A DNA stretch of 64,000 nt from Apostichopus japonicus (GCF_037975245.1 NC_092567.1:19228876-19292875), one strand, 5' to 3'; numbered from the stretch's first letter, positions 48,959 to 62,193 are shown. Translations and numbers: made by a program. Notes: generated from the letters alone by a model not told the origin.

Positions 48959-50394
48959 TGGTTTCCAATAAATTTGCAAATGTACTTAACAGTGAGGGAG
49001 AATAAAATAGCTTGTGTTTATACATATATTTCCATGACGCACCCACACGCTATTCGAAACTGGGCCGATCATTGCAACGGCCCAATAGTGAATTAAGTGT
49101 TATCGATAAAAAATGCATCTTTTGTATACCAAACTGCACGTATGAATATGATGCCCACATCACTGACTTTTGTACAGATGCGCTGTTGTGGGCAGGACCA
49201 TATGTGGCCGTTAGGGATGATGGAAAATTCGAACGATATATACTTAAATGGAGTTTGCAACCGTTCACACGCCAAAAGTAAGTTGAGATATTAGTAAGAT
49301 GTTCCAAGAAGATTCTTATTGGCTTTCAGCAGTGGGGTAAGGGTAGATTAGCAGAAAGTGCATGTGACGAGGGTGGCATTTGGAGAGAGGCAATGGTCTG
49401 CATATGATTTCCAATTTCCTCAGATAGATTTTGGTGGAGGCACTGAACCTCTATAGACTGGCATACAATTGACCAAAGAGATGTGTAGCTGTGTGGTCGT
49501 TGAATTCGATCTCTCCTTGCTAGCCTCCTCCCTCCCCACAGAATAAAATGGCCAACGGTATATTTCACCGGTGGCCGTCGTGACGTACCATAAATGAGAG
49601 CGGCGTCACCAAGAAGAAATTTGTATAGCTTATTTTGCAGGAGATAAATTCGCAGTATGTAAGACGTAATCCAGGTGGATTGATCATTCTATTATGGGTA
49701 CAGTTACTATTAAACGTTAAAAACAATGTATCACAGGTCGACCGTAGCTCTATACGTAATAACAATAAATATATACAAGCATAAAACGTCATCTCTACGT
49801 TCGATAATGCATAGTAAACCATAACTTAGACAACCATGGTACCAGCGGACCGGTTCTTTTGCTATTCACTGTCAACACGTACGTCCCGATATCTCATCCA
49901 AGTTTGTAGACATTTATTTCCAGACCAGCCTGGAAGGAGAAAAAATATTCAAAATACTGTACTTGAAATGCCACATAAGACAATTGCTCTCGACGTGAAT
50001 CATAATTATTCATAACTATAGTCTATATAATATTTTAACATGTGGAACATGTGTATATATATGTAGGTTACAGTAGTTGAGGCCATATGTCATATTCATA
50101 ACGTTTCCGGTGCTTCCAAGTGTAAACACAGTACCTCCTTTAACTTAGCTTACTTCAGCACCCTTGTACAGATAATGATAATGAAAATAAAGGAACAAAA
50201 ACGAAAAAATCGCAGGCCTTTATCAATCGATAGGATACGTAGGGCTGTTATAAGAACTACCCATGCATGCGTTTCGTACTTCGTGTATTGTTGCTGTGTT
50301 GGGAGGATTAAGGTATTAGTGGCTCCTTCCTCGGCATCCTATACTTTTTTCTAAAAAAAAATCAGCAATTAAAATCCCAAGAGAAAGTACCGTA
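48959..50394. other. Intergenic, no supported gene
   Basis: A 90-codon open frame at 49012-49281 ends at a GTAAGT-like site but has no recognised homology. The rest is AT-rich. Confidence 0.4.
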
Positions 50395-50488
50395 ATGGAA
50401 ATAAAGGTAGAGACTATTTTGACTGTTTCAGTATCGCTGATTTTATCAACTTACGGTACCACGACTTCACCACAAGATGACCAAACAA
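50395..50488 (+). CDS. Candidate first exon with signal peptide
   Basis: ATG opens a frame encoding MEIKVETILTVSVSLILSTY, then GTTTSPQDDQT, up to a strong GTAAGG donor at 50489 in phase 1. A short polar N-terminus, a hydrophobic core and a small-residue cleavage region fit a signal peptide, and phase 1 is usual before extracellular modules. No downstream exon can be assigned inside the window, so the gene is either very long-introned or extends past 64000. Product unknown. Confidence 0.4.
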
Positions 50489-51566
50489 GTAAGGGTGAAA
50501 TTTATGATACTGCACGGCTACAACGGTTTAATTTAACGGTGATCAAAAGATTATCTATAGTTAATATCACCTTTCGGCTTTTTTGAACTATCGGTGAATG
50601 ATCAATGATGTCCTTTGTAACCTATGTTAGGCTATAACGATTTATAACGGTTAGCAAACTAATTTTATTGTAACTTATAATATATGTAGTCATGCCAAGG
50701 GGCTAGGCCTAGGCTAGGACTTTACTTTAGGCCTCTACATAACAAGGCCCATACATGCCTAGCCATAATGATATTGATATTAAGGATATAATTTTAGGCT
50801 ACAACTTGAAGGCCTTACATTTTGTTGTTGTTGCGTTGAACCCATTATTGTCGTTCAATTATAACCATTGCTTTCATTCATACTGATATCAAATGATGCA
50901 ACAATTATTAAGAGAGGCCTAGTGAAAAAAGGATGAGATATTAAAATTGGCTGCCAGATTTTGGTGAAAAAATGTGTAACGATTTTGCTGAACAATATTT
51001 TTTGACAGTTGACCCAGTACACAGGTAGAAATGGTGTGGGTGATTCACAAATACTTGCAATTGGGATCGCTTTGCAGAACAATAAGCCAAACTGGTGACC
51101 CAGCTTAACTTCAGTCGCAATTGTTAATTCTATAGATAACATGTTTACATTTCAGGTACATTTGGGTTGAAAAAATAAAGACCATTCAAAGTCGTCAAGT
51201 TGAACCATGTTATTACCAAGCCACTAGTATTATTATACTTAGGCCTATAGTAGTGTTAGTTTTTAGTGTATATCGGCCTGACGTAGTTGATAGTTTTTGA
51301 GGTGGCCTCAAGGCTCAAACAGCAAATTTAGCCTAGCCTAGCAAGGATGTCACAGCATCTGTAGGTGCATGGGGTCCCAACTGGATGTTATAGTGGGTAC
51401 TTTCCAGTCTCACTTGGTTCATAATATCTGTTCAACCAATGAAGTCCCAGGTGAATAATCACTTGGGAGGGTGGGAGGAGGGAGAGGGTGGAGGGGGGGG
51501 AGGGATGGGAGGGGGTTGCAGCGGTCAAGAAGGCCATCAAATGAGTCACAGTTGTAAAGGTATACC

Positions 51567-51606
51567 TTATCCCAGTTGTTTGTTTATAAACAAACAACTG
51601 GGATAA
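51567..51606. repeat. Perfect 40-bp palindrome
   Basis: TTATCCCAGTTGTTTGTTTA is followed directly by its exact reverse complement with no spacer. It can extrude as a cruciform and is not part of any repeat recognised in the window. Confidence 0.95.
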
Positions 51607-51906
51607 ATGTTGGTTTGATGCAGATATACCTAATGGACAAATTCAGCCTGATATTAATCTGAAATATTGGAAAGGTTGCAGATGAAGGCAAACAACTATA
51701 GTCAGGAAATATACTTTGCTGATTTCAGATAAAATTAGTCGTTTTTTTTTTGGAACCTCAAATTAATTGCGTCTCTGCAAGTTAAATCGGTCAGATGCAT
51801 TTTGCAGACTAAATGCAGATCCCACAAACATTTTTGAGACAAATCTGCAGATCTTTCCAAATGATGCAGTATTTTGCCAATTAAGGCATTCATGGCAGAT
51901 CATGTG

Positions 51907-51946
51907 ACCAAGCTAGCCCTAGCCCGAGCCCTAGCCCTAGCCCTAT
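51907..51946 (+). repeat. CCCTAG hexamer run
   Basis: About six imperfect copies of CCCTAG. On the minus strand this is CTAGGG, one base from the animal telomere repeat TTAGGG, and it carries GGG runs. Confidence 0.8.
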
Positions 51947-52541
51947 CCAGGAGAAATCAACCATTTCTCAATCTGAAATGATCTTAAAAGTTGTAACCAA
52001 TCATAATGAACTGAAATGTAACTTGTGCAGCCCACTGAAATGAAGTGTACCTTGCTACAAATAAAGTAATATTTAGTCTTTCTTTCTCCACATGCAAGGC
52101 TACTCAGAGTCATAAAATAACTGCTTTCCATTTTTTTTTCATTCATGTCATTCATAATTTGTCTGTCTGTCTGCCAGTCTGTCTGTTTGTTGTTTTCGTT
52201 GCTAAGCAGTCTCCTAATTTGCACATGTATACAAATCCATCAAAATTTTACACTTAATTGTTTATTTGAGTGAACCATGGTGAAAATTAGTTGCCAAAAT
52301 ATTTAAGTCTATAGATAGTCTGAGCTACTTTCAGTAACAAAAATGCAACAACTATAGATCTGTTGTATATATTACCATATATTTTTTTTGTATTCAATAA
52401 CCACAAACTGTTTTGTCAACTTCCTTTGGACAGTTTACACTCTGATTATTGTATTGTACCCTTTCATCCACTGTAAAGTTTACCTGACCTTGTTTGAATG
52501 TGAAATCAAATCTCTTTCTAACATTTGGAGAACATTTAAAG

Positions 52542-52835
52542 GGAGTGAAGACTCGCACACAAAGAAACGTCTGATGCTGGTAATCTGACCTAGTTTCGAT
52601 CCCAGAAAATACACATATGTACAGCTTGCTACCGTCGCTAATTAGACACTAGTGTAGTGTACAGTCAATACTGTAACATGCAGCTGCGGTCAGTACCCAC
52701 AACACACTGTACATAGCAGCGTTGGACACCTCAGGTCCAGATAAAAGATAACAAGGTATCACGTTTCATTACTATCTGCATTTTGTAGCGACAAGAAGAA
52801 AACTTCACTTGCAAGTAACGGAAAGTTTACTTTTT
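52542..52835 (+). repeat. Dispersed repeat B, forward copy
   Basis: Includes GTGAAGACTCGCACACAAAG, AAACGTCTGATGCTGGTAAT, ATAAAAGATAACAAGGTATC and GACAAGAAGAAAACTTCACT. The same blocks occur in reverse at 60640-60968. Probably a non-autonomous element; no coding capacity. Confidence 0.85.
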
Positions 52836-54084
52836 GCAGAGGGCAGCACACGTTATGGGGCGAGTCTTCAATTCCTTTAAATTTAACACCACAAGAATAG
52901 GCTGTAGACAAAATGGTTATTTAACTTTGCTACAATACTAGGTAACTCACTGGATTTGCATTTTCAGCTGGTTTCCTTTTTATTTTTGTTTTTTTTGTTG
53001 TTGTTGACATTTTCACCAAAATAATATAGTAAGTTTTACCCCAAAAATGTACATATTTGCCATTCTGGGGAACTTACAGCTTACCTTATAGGTTTATATC
53101 CAAACACAACAACAGTTTAGCCATATGTATGAGCACTGCACATATTTCTACTTCACTTAAATAGCAAAAGTTGAGCAAAATTTCTTTGGAAATAATGCAT
53201 CTGAAGGATAAAAGCAACATTACAGTATATTAAGTACATTATATAACTTTGTTTGTTTTGCCTTTTTTTTGCACTGCTGTATCAAGTTCAGATCAATAAA
53301 TTTGTAGTCTTTATCTATGTACTGAGTAATAATTTGAAGAAGCAACTTCAAATTGGAAACATCATAACTTAGGTCATTGGAGGTCGTTTACGAATTGTGA
53401 CCTGATATACTATTTAAATATATTAAAGGTTTATTTTGATTTACCCCAAAAAATAGGCAGATTAACTTAAATTCAGTTAGTTGATAGTTCCATGTGACCT
53501 GGCCTTAGAAATGTATTTAATCTCTAAAGTGAACAATTGCCTCACGATGATCTGTGGATAAGTTCACTTCCTCAAATTCTAATTTTTAAAGTCACAAAAA
53601 TAAGGTCACAAATCTATGAGCCATATGTTTAGGAAATTGTTTCATCTAATTTGCTGGCTTACCAACAGTTCTAGTTTTCCTCAATTTTCCATCCTTATTG
53701 TTCATATCTATGGAAATGCTAATTTCTCCTACATTTAATCAAGATCTTTAAATAAAAAAAATTTGCTTTTTGTTTGTTTGTGATTTTGCTTATAAATTAA
53801 ACAACACTTCAGAATGCTGTGAACTACTTCAGTGTGATGGTGCTTAACAACTTTGCAAATAATTCCATATTTTTGGCAATTTTTGTTTTAAAGTGGCATA
53901 CACAGAAAATTTTGGCTGTATAGTTCATACACTATTTCAAACTGGTCTCTTTCTGTGCACCTATTCCCAAACCTGTCTGATAGGATAGGATTATACATAT
54001 TCAATGAATGGAGGGTGCAATTAAAGCACGCTTTGGGAACAACGATGGGAGGTTGGTCAGGACATTTTCAATTCAATATTTACA

Positions 54085-54320
54085 TTGGGGAGTGTTAGCT
54101 CAGTGGTTAATGCCGGTGTCTTTCAATCATAATGTCCCGAGTTTGAGTCACTCCAAGATTAATGTATGTCTTCCAGTTACAGAGTTGTTGACAATTCATA
54201 ATCATGGACGTTAAATATGAATCTAAGAGACTAACTTCTGTCAGCTTTCGGCTTTGATATGCCAATGATGGCTTCTTTGCGAGTTCCTGCTTGCAGGAGG
54301 ATCTAAAATACATACATGTA
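54085..54320 (+). mobile_element. tRNA-derived SINE, second type
   Basis: The head has GTTAGCTCAGTGGTTAATGC (box A-like) and CCCGAGTTTGAGTCAC (box B-like) at tRNA spacing, then a body ending near GAGTTCCTGCTTGCAGGAGG. The tRNA-like part lacks a closing acceptor stem. It is distinct from the SINE at 8877. Confidence 0.65.
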
Positions 54321-54769
54321 CATACATAAGACAATTGCCAGTGAGCCTACAGTACATTAACATAGATCTAAGTGAAATTTATGAAAGGAAATATAGGGAT
54401 AAATGGAAATATTTGTGGAGGGATATAACAAGGAAATGAAAAGGACCAAATTAACATCATGTGACAGACAGACATTTTGGAGGCAATATTTTTCAATAGA
54501 AAGTTGATAAAACAATTCATTAATGAGGAAATTCCTTCAAGTTCAATGACCAAAACTTTGAGAGAAAAAACACTTTGAAAATTTCTCAATTAATTTCAAA
54601 AGTGTCTGTGTGAAAATTCCTGTTTGCAAATATTTCTGGCCTGCAGGGCATATTCTACTTTAATAGTTGAAGCTTTGTGCAGGTAGAGCCAGGAAAAAAT
54701 GTTTGTAGCAACTTTTGACAAGAAAAATATAAAAGAAAAATAATTCACAGTAAAGTTGGTGATGTGGAA

Positions 54770-54895
54770 AGGTCCCCATTTATACACCTGGGTGAAGAGA
54801 GGCAATTGAGATAAAGTGCCTTGCCCAACGACACAACATAATGATCTCGCCAGGATATGAACCTGCCAGCCTTAGATCACGAGAACAAGGTATTA
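54770..54895 (-). mobile_element. tRNA-derived SINE, reverse copy of the 8877 family
   Basis: ATTTATACACCTGGGTGAAG, GAGGCAATTGAGATAAAGTG and CCTTGCCCAACGACACAAC are the reverse complement of the body at 8938-9020. The box B region (GGATATGAACCTGCC) lies at the right end. Confidence 0.75.
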
Positions 54896-55334
54896 AATTA
54901 TTTCGTGTCAAATTTTGATGTTTGGTGTCAAATACAGATATATTTGGTAGAATTGTTTTTCTCATAGCCTATGTCTATCCTATATTGCTTTATAGCTAAA
55001 CTAAAGGTGAATTAAATAAACAGCTGTTTGGTTTTTATTTCTGTTCAAAAGGTGAGCCATTTAAAGCTTAATATCTTCCTTTCTAATAGTCTACACATTC
55101 CACTAAATTGTTCTCATTTCCTGTCAAATCTATTCCGTGAGGACTTTCTGTAGTCCATTTAGGTTGTTTTGTGATTATCCCTGAAAATATCTTGCTCTAG
55201 TTTTATGAAAACAAAATTTGTTGTACAAATTGTAGGGTCAATGTGTTGTACAGAGTGGATTAATGTATATTATGTGCAGTAATGTGAACAGGTGTTTAAA
55301 ATGAATGGGGTTGTACTTTAATTTCCTGTATGAC

Positions 55335-55518
55335 ATATATAATATATATAAAATATATATCAAATATATATAAAATATATATTATATATATATAAAATAT
55401 ATATAATATATATACAATATATGTAAAATATATATAAAATATATATAAAATATATACAAAATATATATTATATATATAAAATATATGTAAAATATATATC
55501 AAAAATATATATAAAATT
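55335..55518 (+). repeat. TATATATAAAATATATAT array
   Basis: A TA-rich array with a regular AAA interruption every 14-18 bp, longer-period than the plain TA arrays elsewhere. Confidence 0.9.
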
Positions 55519-57258
55519 TTGTTTTCTTCAAACCAGATTTTTAGTTTTCTCTATTTTTGTCAGTTTGTGAAATGAAATGTTTGGCAATGGCCTTTAACAC
55601 TGTTCGCCATTAAATTTCAGGTCGTCGCCGTCGTCAACACAATTTTATCACAATAAAATATCGCAGTTAAAGCAGATTTTGTGTTTAAAGCAAAAAGTAC
55701 ACTTTATTGGCATTGACATCTTTATCTTCCTCCCAAAGCTTCTAATTCAGCAGAATGTGAAGGTCACCAATCACTTCCTCTTGGCATGTGAACATGAGCA
55801 TTTAATGGCCAGACCTTTTTAAGTACATTTATAGTCTTATAGGTTTTGATTTGAGAGATCCTTATTTCAGTAATTGTTATATACTGTATGTCTAGGTGTT
55901 CAGTATACTGTTCAAATAGGTTTTTATATCTGGTACATCTGCAGTGAACAATTGCTTTATGTTTTTTTGTCCCACCCTACCCTGACATTCACCATCATCC
56001 TCATCTTCCAGGATGATGCTACTCCCCCCCCATTCCCACCCCTGCATCCTGCCAGAATTATCCCAAACAGGGGATGATAAAATTAATGCAGTAGTAAAAG
56101 TTTTAACAAAAAGAAATTTCCACAGAGAAATAATGCACGACCAATCTGAAATGTCTATGGCCCGTATGAGCTTATAAAGTGAGGACAAATGAAGCATCGC
56201 TTGGTGGTCCTAAAATTGTAACAGTTCTGCCTTGTTTAACTTCTGTCCTGATAAGATTGGGGTCAGAGGGGGCTCCATCCCTGGTGCCTGGGGCCAGGTG
56301 GGGGGAGGGGCTGGGGAATTATTAAGGTATGATGCAGAGTTTAAAATGGCCAGGTCTAGTGACATAAATGTGGTCGGGCCAAACTGGCTCTCGGGGCCCC
56401 TATGTCTGTCACTGTAAAATTTGGAGCACAATTTTTTTCAAAAGTTATTAATATGGTGGAATTAATTGTTTCAAACGCACAGAGAATACACACAATGCTC
56501 TGTACATATTTTTTAAGCATATCAGGCTATTTAAACATATTTGGGGCTGTCACTATATAGTCCCTTGGAAGTTTTCAGAAGCTTAATTAACAACAAAAAT
56601 CATTCTTATTCATTTTGTTCCAGTGGGGGGGGGGGCAGGGGAGTCTGCTTCAATGACCCCAGTGCCACATGCCTACATTTTAAAATCCTAGATCCATTCC
56701 TGAAAGCTTACATTCTACAGTATATTCAATGGTAGAGGATGTATGCTACTTCTTACCAATTAAGTTTCTATTTTTTATTTTTTTTTATTCATGAATGACT
56801 TTTAAACTTCCCAACACGTTGGTAGGATCCATTTCAAAAAAGGTAGAAAAAGAAAAACTCACTTGAGTATGCAGTTTCTCATTGCCTATATAGTATAATA
56901 TGACACTTGCATAGCTGTTATGATTCTCTTTCAGAAGCTCAATTTCAGAAAAAAAAAAATGGAAAAAAAAAATGAATGGGTTAGTTCAAAATTGACGACC
57001 AATATACTTACTTTTGGACTAGTCCATTCATTTGATAGGGAAATATTCATGAATGAATTCACGTATTGGCAATTGGCCTTTATAATTTGATATGTTGGTT
57101 GTATCAAAATGATATTATAGTGAAGGTCGTTGACAAGCTTAGGTGTAAATAAAGAAATTGTAACATTTTACAGTTGAAGTTTTAGAACTCTTTATCAACT
57201 CGAGGGTCTTCATCTCAGACCTACAATAAATCGAGCAACTAATAAAAGATTTTGAAAT

Positions 57259-57343
57259 ATGGATCAAATATTTGTTTTAATGTGTACATTTATGTGGTTT
57301 CCTTTAACTGATTGTTTGTACAAAATTGGATTACGTAGAAATG
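57259..57343 (+). CDS. Second candidate first exon with signal peptide
   Basis: ATG opens MDQIFVLMCTFMWFPLTDCL followed by YKIGLRRN and a strong GTAAGT donor at 57344, again phase 1. The hydrophobic core and Cys/Leu end suggest a signal peptide. It could be an alternative first exon for the same gene as 50395-50488 or open a separate gene. No partner exon is visible. Confidence 0.4.
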
Positions 57344-60300
57344 GTAAGTTGATCTGTTTTCAAATTCGTTTTTCATTGTTTTTTAAATTTTTTACAATAA
57401 TTTATATTTCATCATGTGTACATATAATATGTTGCATAGACTTTAACACAGCAAGCCAAATGTCATAGGTCATCGTGCTAGGATCGAAACGTCAGGCCCG
57501 CTTACTTTAACACTAAAAAATAGGTAATGGAATGGAAAACTTTTCAGATTCTTCCCAAATCACCAATCTTTGTCGTTAGATCTATATACAGCTGACTGTT
57601 CATATACTCAAATTGCTGTATTAAACTTTGTCAATGTATCATTCTGTGAAACTATTTGCCACGAAACTCAGTTCCAGTATTTGCAAATTAGTGGAAGCAA
57701 CTGATATTGACGTTCCAAATAGATTGAGTCACTTAAGTTTGACAAAATGACATATTTTAGTACATTTAATTAGTCTTACATCATTTGTAATTCCTAAAGC
57801 CTTGATAGAGATACTTTGAACAGAATTTATACATATATATATATATATATAGATATATATCTCAAAGACCCATAATCTATCAAAAATTACTAGAAATGAT
57901 CGATATTCCTCCAAATGGCATTTTGATTTATCCTTTTCTCAACTCTTTCGAAAAGGAAGTGTCATTCCTTGTTTACATGTAAAAATATATCGTGTTTACA
58001 TCGATCACAAAAACAGACCAAACGATTGATGCTGCATGATATATCTATCAATTTTGTCTCTGCAACCTGAGTAAGTAGTTCACCAGAAATTCAATACGTA
58101 GGAATAACGAGTAGTACAACTTCCTCTATAGACTCACAGGCATTTTTTCGGCATGCCGAGAATTCGGTCTCATGTTTTCTCACGCCATTTGTATTATATT
58201 TAAGGTACATATCAAAATCGCTTAATAATTGCTTAATGGCTTTATAGTTATCAGAACGGGGTGCACAAGTATGGAATGGATCTTTCGTGCCACATTGAAA
58301 TGTTGTACCTAGTCTGCAGGCCAAAACACAATTTTGGATGTTCCTACACTCCTGTGGAAATTAGGCCCGGAATATTGATTGATTGATTGATTTGAAAAGG
58401 GAATCCAGTATGGTCCAATATGAAGATCATAGAGACACTTACATGCACATTGTGAAGTTATATGTGAAGTATTTCCTATCACAAGTTAAGGCCCGAAGGA
58501 CTCTATGCGAACTCTTCAAATTATAGATGGTTAGGCTTTTTTTGGGGGGGGGGGGGCCAAATACTATTGACAATGTTATGTTATGTAGAGTATAACTAAT
58601 AACCTCAGTTGCCTAAATTGATATGATATTAATTGATTTAACTTTCTGTAAGAATTACAGTTTTCCTACAGGCCTATTTCCACTGTCCTTATAAATGTAC
58701 ATTGCTACAATACTATCTAATTCCTATTGTACAGTTTTGTATGTGTTACTTAATTTGTACAGTCAATTGACCAATAAATTTTGTGGTCAATTGGAGTAAA
58801 TTGGGAGTCAATTGTGGTTATGTCTTGTTCGGTAAATAGTAAGGTGCTTATAAAATATAAAATATGAGGTTGTCACTAATTGACCATATAGAGATTGGAA
58901 AAGTACAATTAATATCTAGTATTATATGGTAGGGGTGGGAGAGCTGGTATTTTTAATAATAATAATCATCAATTAATTTTACGGCGCTTAAGCGATCACA
59001 AATGTGGGAGAACCCTCAAGGGCTTATGGATTAACTTACAGGTCAGGTGGGTACCATTCAACATAATTTGGAATCTTTAAGGTACAACAGGGAAATTTTT
59101 TAATGGTGAACACTCTTACAGTGTACATATTGCTGTTTTATTCAAGAAACCTACACATCTCTCCTACAGTGTAAATATTGCTGTTCTATTCAACAAACCT
59201 ACACACCTCTTCTACAGTATACATGCATATTGCTGTTCTATTCATGAAACCTACACATCTTCAGTGTTCTGTTCTAGTAAGGAAGGTGTGTGGCAGTTGC
59301 TAGTTCCTTGAAACTGACCCATTGAGGGCGCCGGGGGGGGGGGGGCACAGTCATGGATCATGATGTACCAAGCACCCTCCCGTCAGTTCTTAAATCAATG
59401 TTGTGCTAATTAATAACTACTTTGGATTTGCTATTTATGAGTAACAACCCCCCCCCCATCATCCCCTCCCACCACCACTCCGGAATTGCACCAGATTGCA
59501 CTCATATTTTGAGGTCCCATTAATTTGAAAATCAATAATCAAATCAGATGCCAAATGTACATCCCACGTCCTTACAGAATAAAATGTGATTCTCATATGC
59601 TTTTACAGGCAGGTATAAATACATAACAGTTTCAGCCCAATGTGTCAATCAAAAATAACCATTTGAACTTTCAATATTGTTTTAACCTTGATATCCAAGG
59701 CTGGTGAAGTAATCATGTGATTTTAATCTCACGAGAATTTTACACAATCATTTTCTTAGTCATTTTAATATCTTGATAGTGTTTCTAGAATTGTCTCTTT
59801 ATTTTGTTGACTTTATGCTTAATTGGATAAATTTCAAGGACATTTTGGAAAAAAGGAAATTGAAATGTGTGAGATAAATTTCATCGTCTTTGTGTAGATC
59901 TGTGTTGTTATTGGGAAATGGAAGCGGAAAAACAAGGCCATTAAAATAAACGTCTGAATCATTATATTTCGCAACCATTTTTTGCAAATTTTTAATCCAC
60001 ATGCAAAGATGATTCATTGCTGTTCCGATTGCTTACAGAGATGAACGACATGAGAGATTTGTCCTGATTTACTGTCGGTCAATTCCCGAACTTTTCTTCC
60101 AAAGGCAATCAAGTAATATTGTTGGCAAATATTTCAGACAGTTATATTCCAGTCAAAACAGAAAGGGAAATCGTCACCCATGTTTGAAAGTCATCAACAA
60201 TTTTTTTTTTTCCACTGTCAAAGTATTTTCCTCTCACTGGGACACTCATTTAGGGGGGGGGGGGGGAGGGAGGCAAATTTAACACTAATGTTTGGGGGTG

Positions 60301-60639
60301 GGTTGGCAGGGGGCAAATTTGACACTAATGCCTGGGACTGAGTTCCAGGTTCAAAATCTCTCTGAGAGTATTTATAGGAAGGGATGCAATGTATCATGAA
60401 CAAATTTCAAACTGTTTTTAACATGTTAAAATGAGGGTGTCATTGTGTGCAGTCAGGATTGCAGGTGGTGCACCCAGCTATTTCTGTTGATTGCATGAAA
60501 ACACTTGAGTGAAGGGCAACTTTTTTAAGTATTAAATCTTAAATTTTGTACATCTCAAGCCAACATGAATACATACATACCATCAGATTTTTAGAAATTA
60601 CAAACCCCAAACCGCCCCAAACCGTGTGCCTCCTTCTGA
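57344..60639. other. Putative intron or intergenic
   Basis: Short TA run at 57831-57860, a TTGATTGA run near 58375-58392, G runs at about 58542 and 59333, a reversed LINE/SINE-type tail near 58958-59035 and the 48-bp array listed separately. No exon recognised. Confidence 0.5.
59118..59265 (+). repeat. 48-bp tandem repeat, three copies
   Basis: Units start ACAGTGTACATATTGCTGTT at 59118, 59166 and 59214 and contain TATTCA..AAACCTACACA. The third has a small insertion. Confidence 0.85.
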
Positions 60640-60968
60640 AAAAAGTTAACTTTCCGTTGCTTGCAAGTGAAGTTTTCTTCTTGTCGCTACAAAATGCAGA
60701 CAGTAATGAACGTGATACCTTGTTATCTTTTATCTAAAGACCTGAGATGTCCATCGCTGCTATATATACACAGTGTTGTGGGTATTGACTGTAGCTGTAT
60801 GTATTGACTGTACACTAGTGTCTAATTACCGACGGGTAGCAAGCTGTATGTGTATTTTCTGGGTTCATTGGTGGTGTCTAACACTTAAGTTCTGTTTAAT
60901 ACATCTCATTCGAAACTAGGTCAGATTACCGGCATCAGACGTTTCTTTGTGCGCAAGTCTTCACTCCT
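60640..60968 (-). repeat. Dispersed repeat B, reverse copy
   Basis: AGTGAAGTTTTCTTCTTGTC, GATACCTTGTTATCTTTTAT, AGACGTTTCTTTGTGCGCAA and GTCTTCACTCC are the reverse complement of blocks at 52542-52835. This copy has an extra segment around 60870-60910. Together they form an inverted pair spaced about 8 kb apart. Confidence 0.85.
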
Positions 60969-62020
60969 ACAGGCTCTAAGACGAAGATATATATATATGT
61001 CAGGCTTATCCATTCTCACCTGTAACAAAAAAGAATTAAAAGCTAGGTCACCATTTTCACTGTCTGTCATTTTGTACTAAGCAGCTATAGAACCTATACT
61101 TAACATGTGAGACTGTTATTCTTAATTAAGGTAATAATATGTGGAAAGTGCATTTGACCTGTATTTCAATTTCAAACCTTCTAATCCTAACAGGAATGCC
61201 TCAGTTGAATATTATATTGCTCTTAGTTAAATTCTATAGCACTGGCCTATTTCTATGAGGCTAGCTGTCAAGAATGTTATTATCTTGTCACCTTGCAGTC
61301 CAGGTGGTACTTATAAGGCTATGAACTATATATACACCTCGGTCCAGGTATATATGGTGATCTCCAAATATTCCTTAAAAGTACACCATTTCAATTTGTA
61401 GGGTCGCCTGTGGCTAGGAATGGGTGATGGATCGCCTTTCACAAACACCATAATGAGAGGTTAAATTTCAAGGATTCAAACTTGACCATGGGTTTGTACT
61501 TTGGATATATAGCTGAGGATACATACATTTGCAAACTTGCTGGTATTATATAGTCGCTGACGCTATACCGTCATGATAAATTCACAAAATACAATTGAAA
61601 ATATTATTATAATAAGTACCGTTAAAGGCATGTTCCATTTAAGGCTCCCGACCCGCACATTTGAAAATGTGCCCAGTAATACCACTGCCTTAACAGTTTA
61701 CCTGCCTCGGGCATTATAATAGGCTCTCGCGATAGATTGTGGGAAATTTGAGCTGTGCATTGCAGTGACTTTTCCAAGCTCGTTTCCTTTGCTAGGCTTG
61801 GAGAATTGATCATGTAACACACAGGCTAACAATCCAGACTAATCACCTTGAAAGGTGAAGAAGTGGGTAGTGGCGAAAAATGAACGGCAGTCTTACCATA
61901 AAGGGTGGATTTTCAAATGATGCATTCCCTCATAAAACTGGAATATAATAAACATTTGTTCATTCACACTTAGTAAAGATTCCTAAATCCTATTGGTCCA
62001 TTCAGGTCAGCTGACCGTGG
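60969..62020. other. Putative intron or intergenic
   Basis: AT-rich DNA with no recognised gene or repeat. Confidence 0.45.
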
Positions 62021-62188
62021 TTAATCCTGTGAGTAATGCACGGTAAAATTACGGGGCATCACTTTAATAAATCTTTGGTTATATGTAACCAAAAATGTTT
62101 TGTTTTATGATTTTTCCCCCACACAAATGGTAGTGTATGAATGAACGGGGTTAATCAACGGTCTAGCGTGCGTTACTCACAGGATTAA
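62021..62188. mobile_element. Small inverted-repeat element
   Basis: TAATCCTGTGAGTAATGC at 62022 and GCGTTACTCACAGGATTA at 62171 are reverse complements with one mismatch. The interior holds a further palindrome (TTTGGTTA-TATG-TAACCAAA at about 62074-62093). Confidence 0.6.
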
Positions 62189-62193
62189 TGCAC

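Larger units (their letters stand above)
50489..57258. other. Putative intron or intergenic, repeat-bearing
   Basis: Contains a 40-bp palindrome (51567-51606), a CCCTAG run (51907-51946), a repeat with an inverted partner (52542-52835), two SINEs (54085-54320 and 54770-54895), a TATAAAATA array (55335-55518) and decayed G-run repeats (56215-56400, 56620-56705). No coding exon is recognised. Confidence 0.5.

Noticed and set aside
49012-49281. 90-codon frame ending at a GTAAGT-like site
   Set aside because: No recognised family, no clear acceptor and no partner exon; possible decayed element fragment.
54085-54150. Possible true tRNA genes at SINE heads (also 8877 and 62740)
   Set aside because: Boxes A and B are present but acceptor stems do not close and T-arms are altered; they head SINE bodies.
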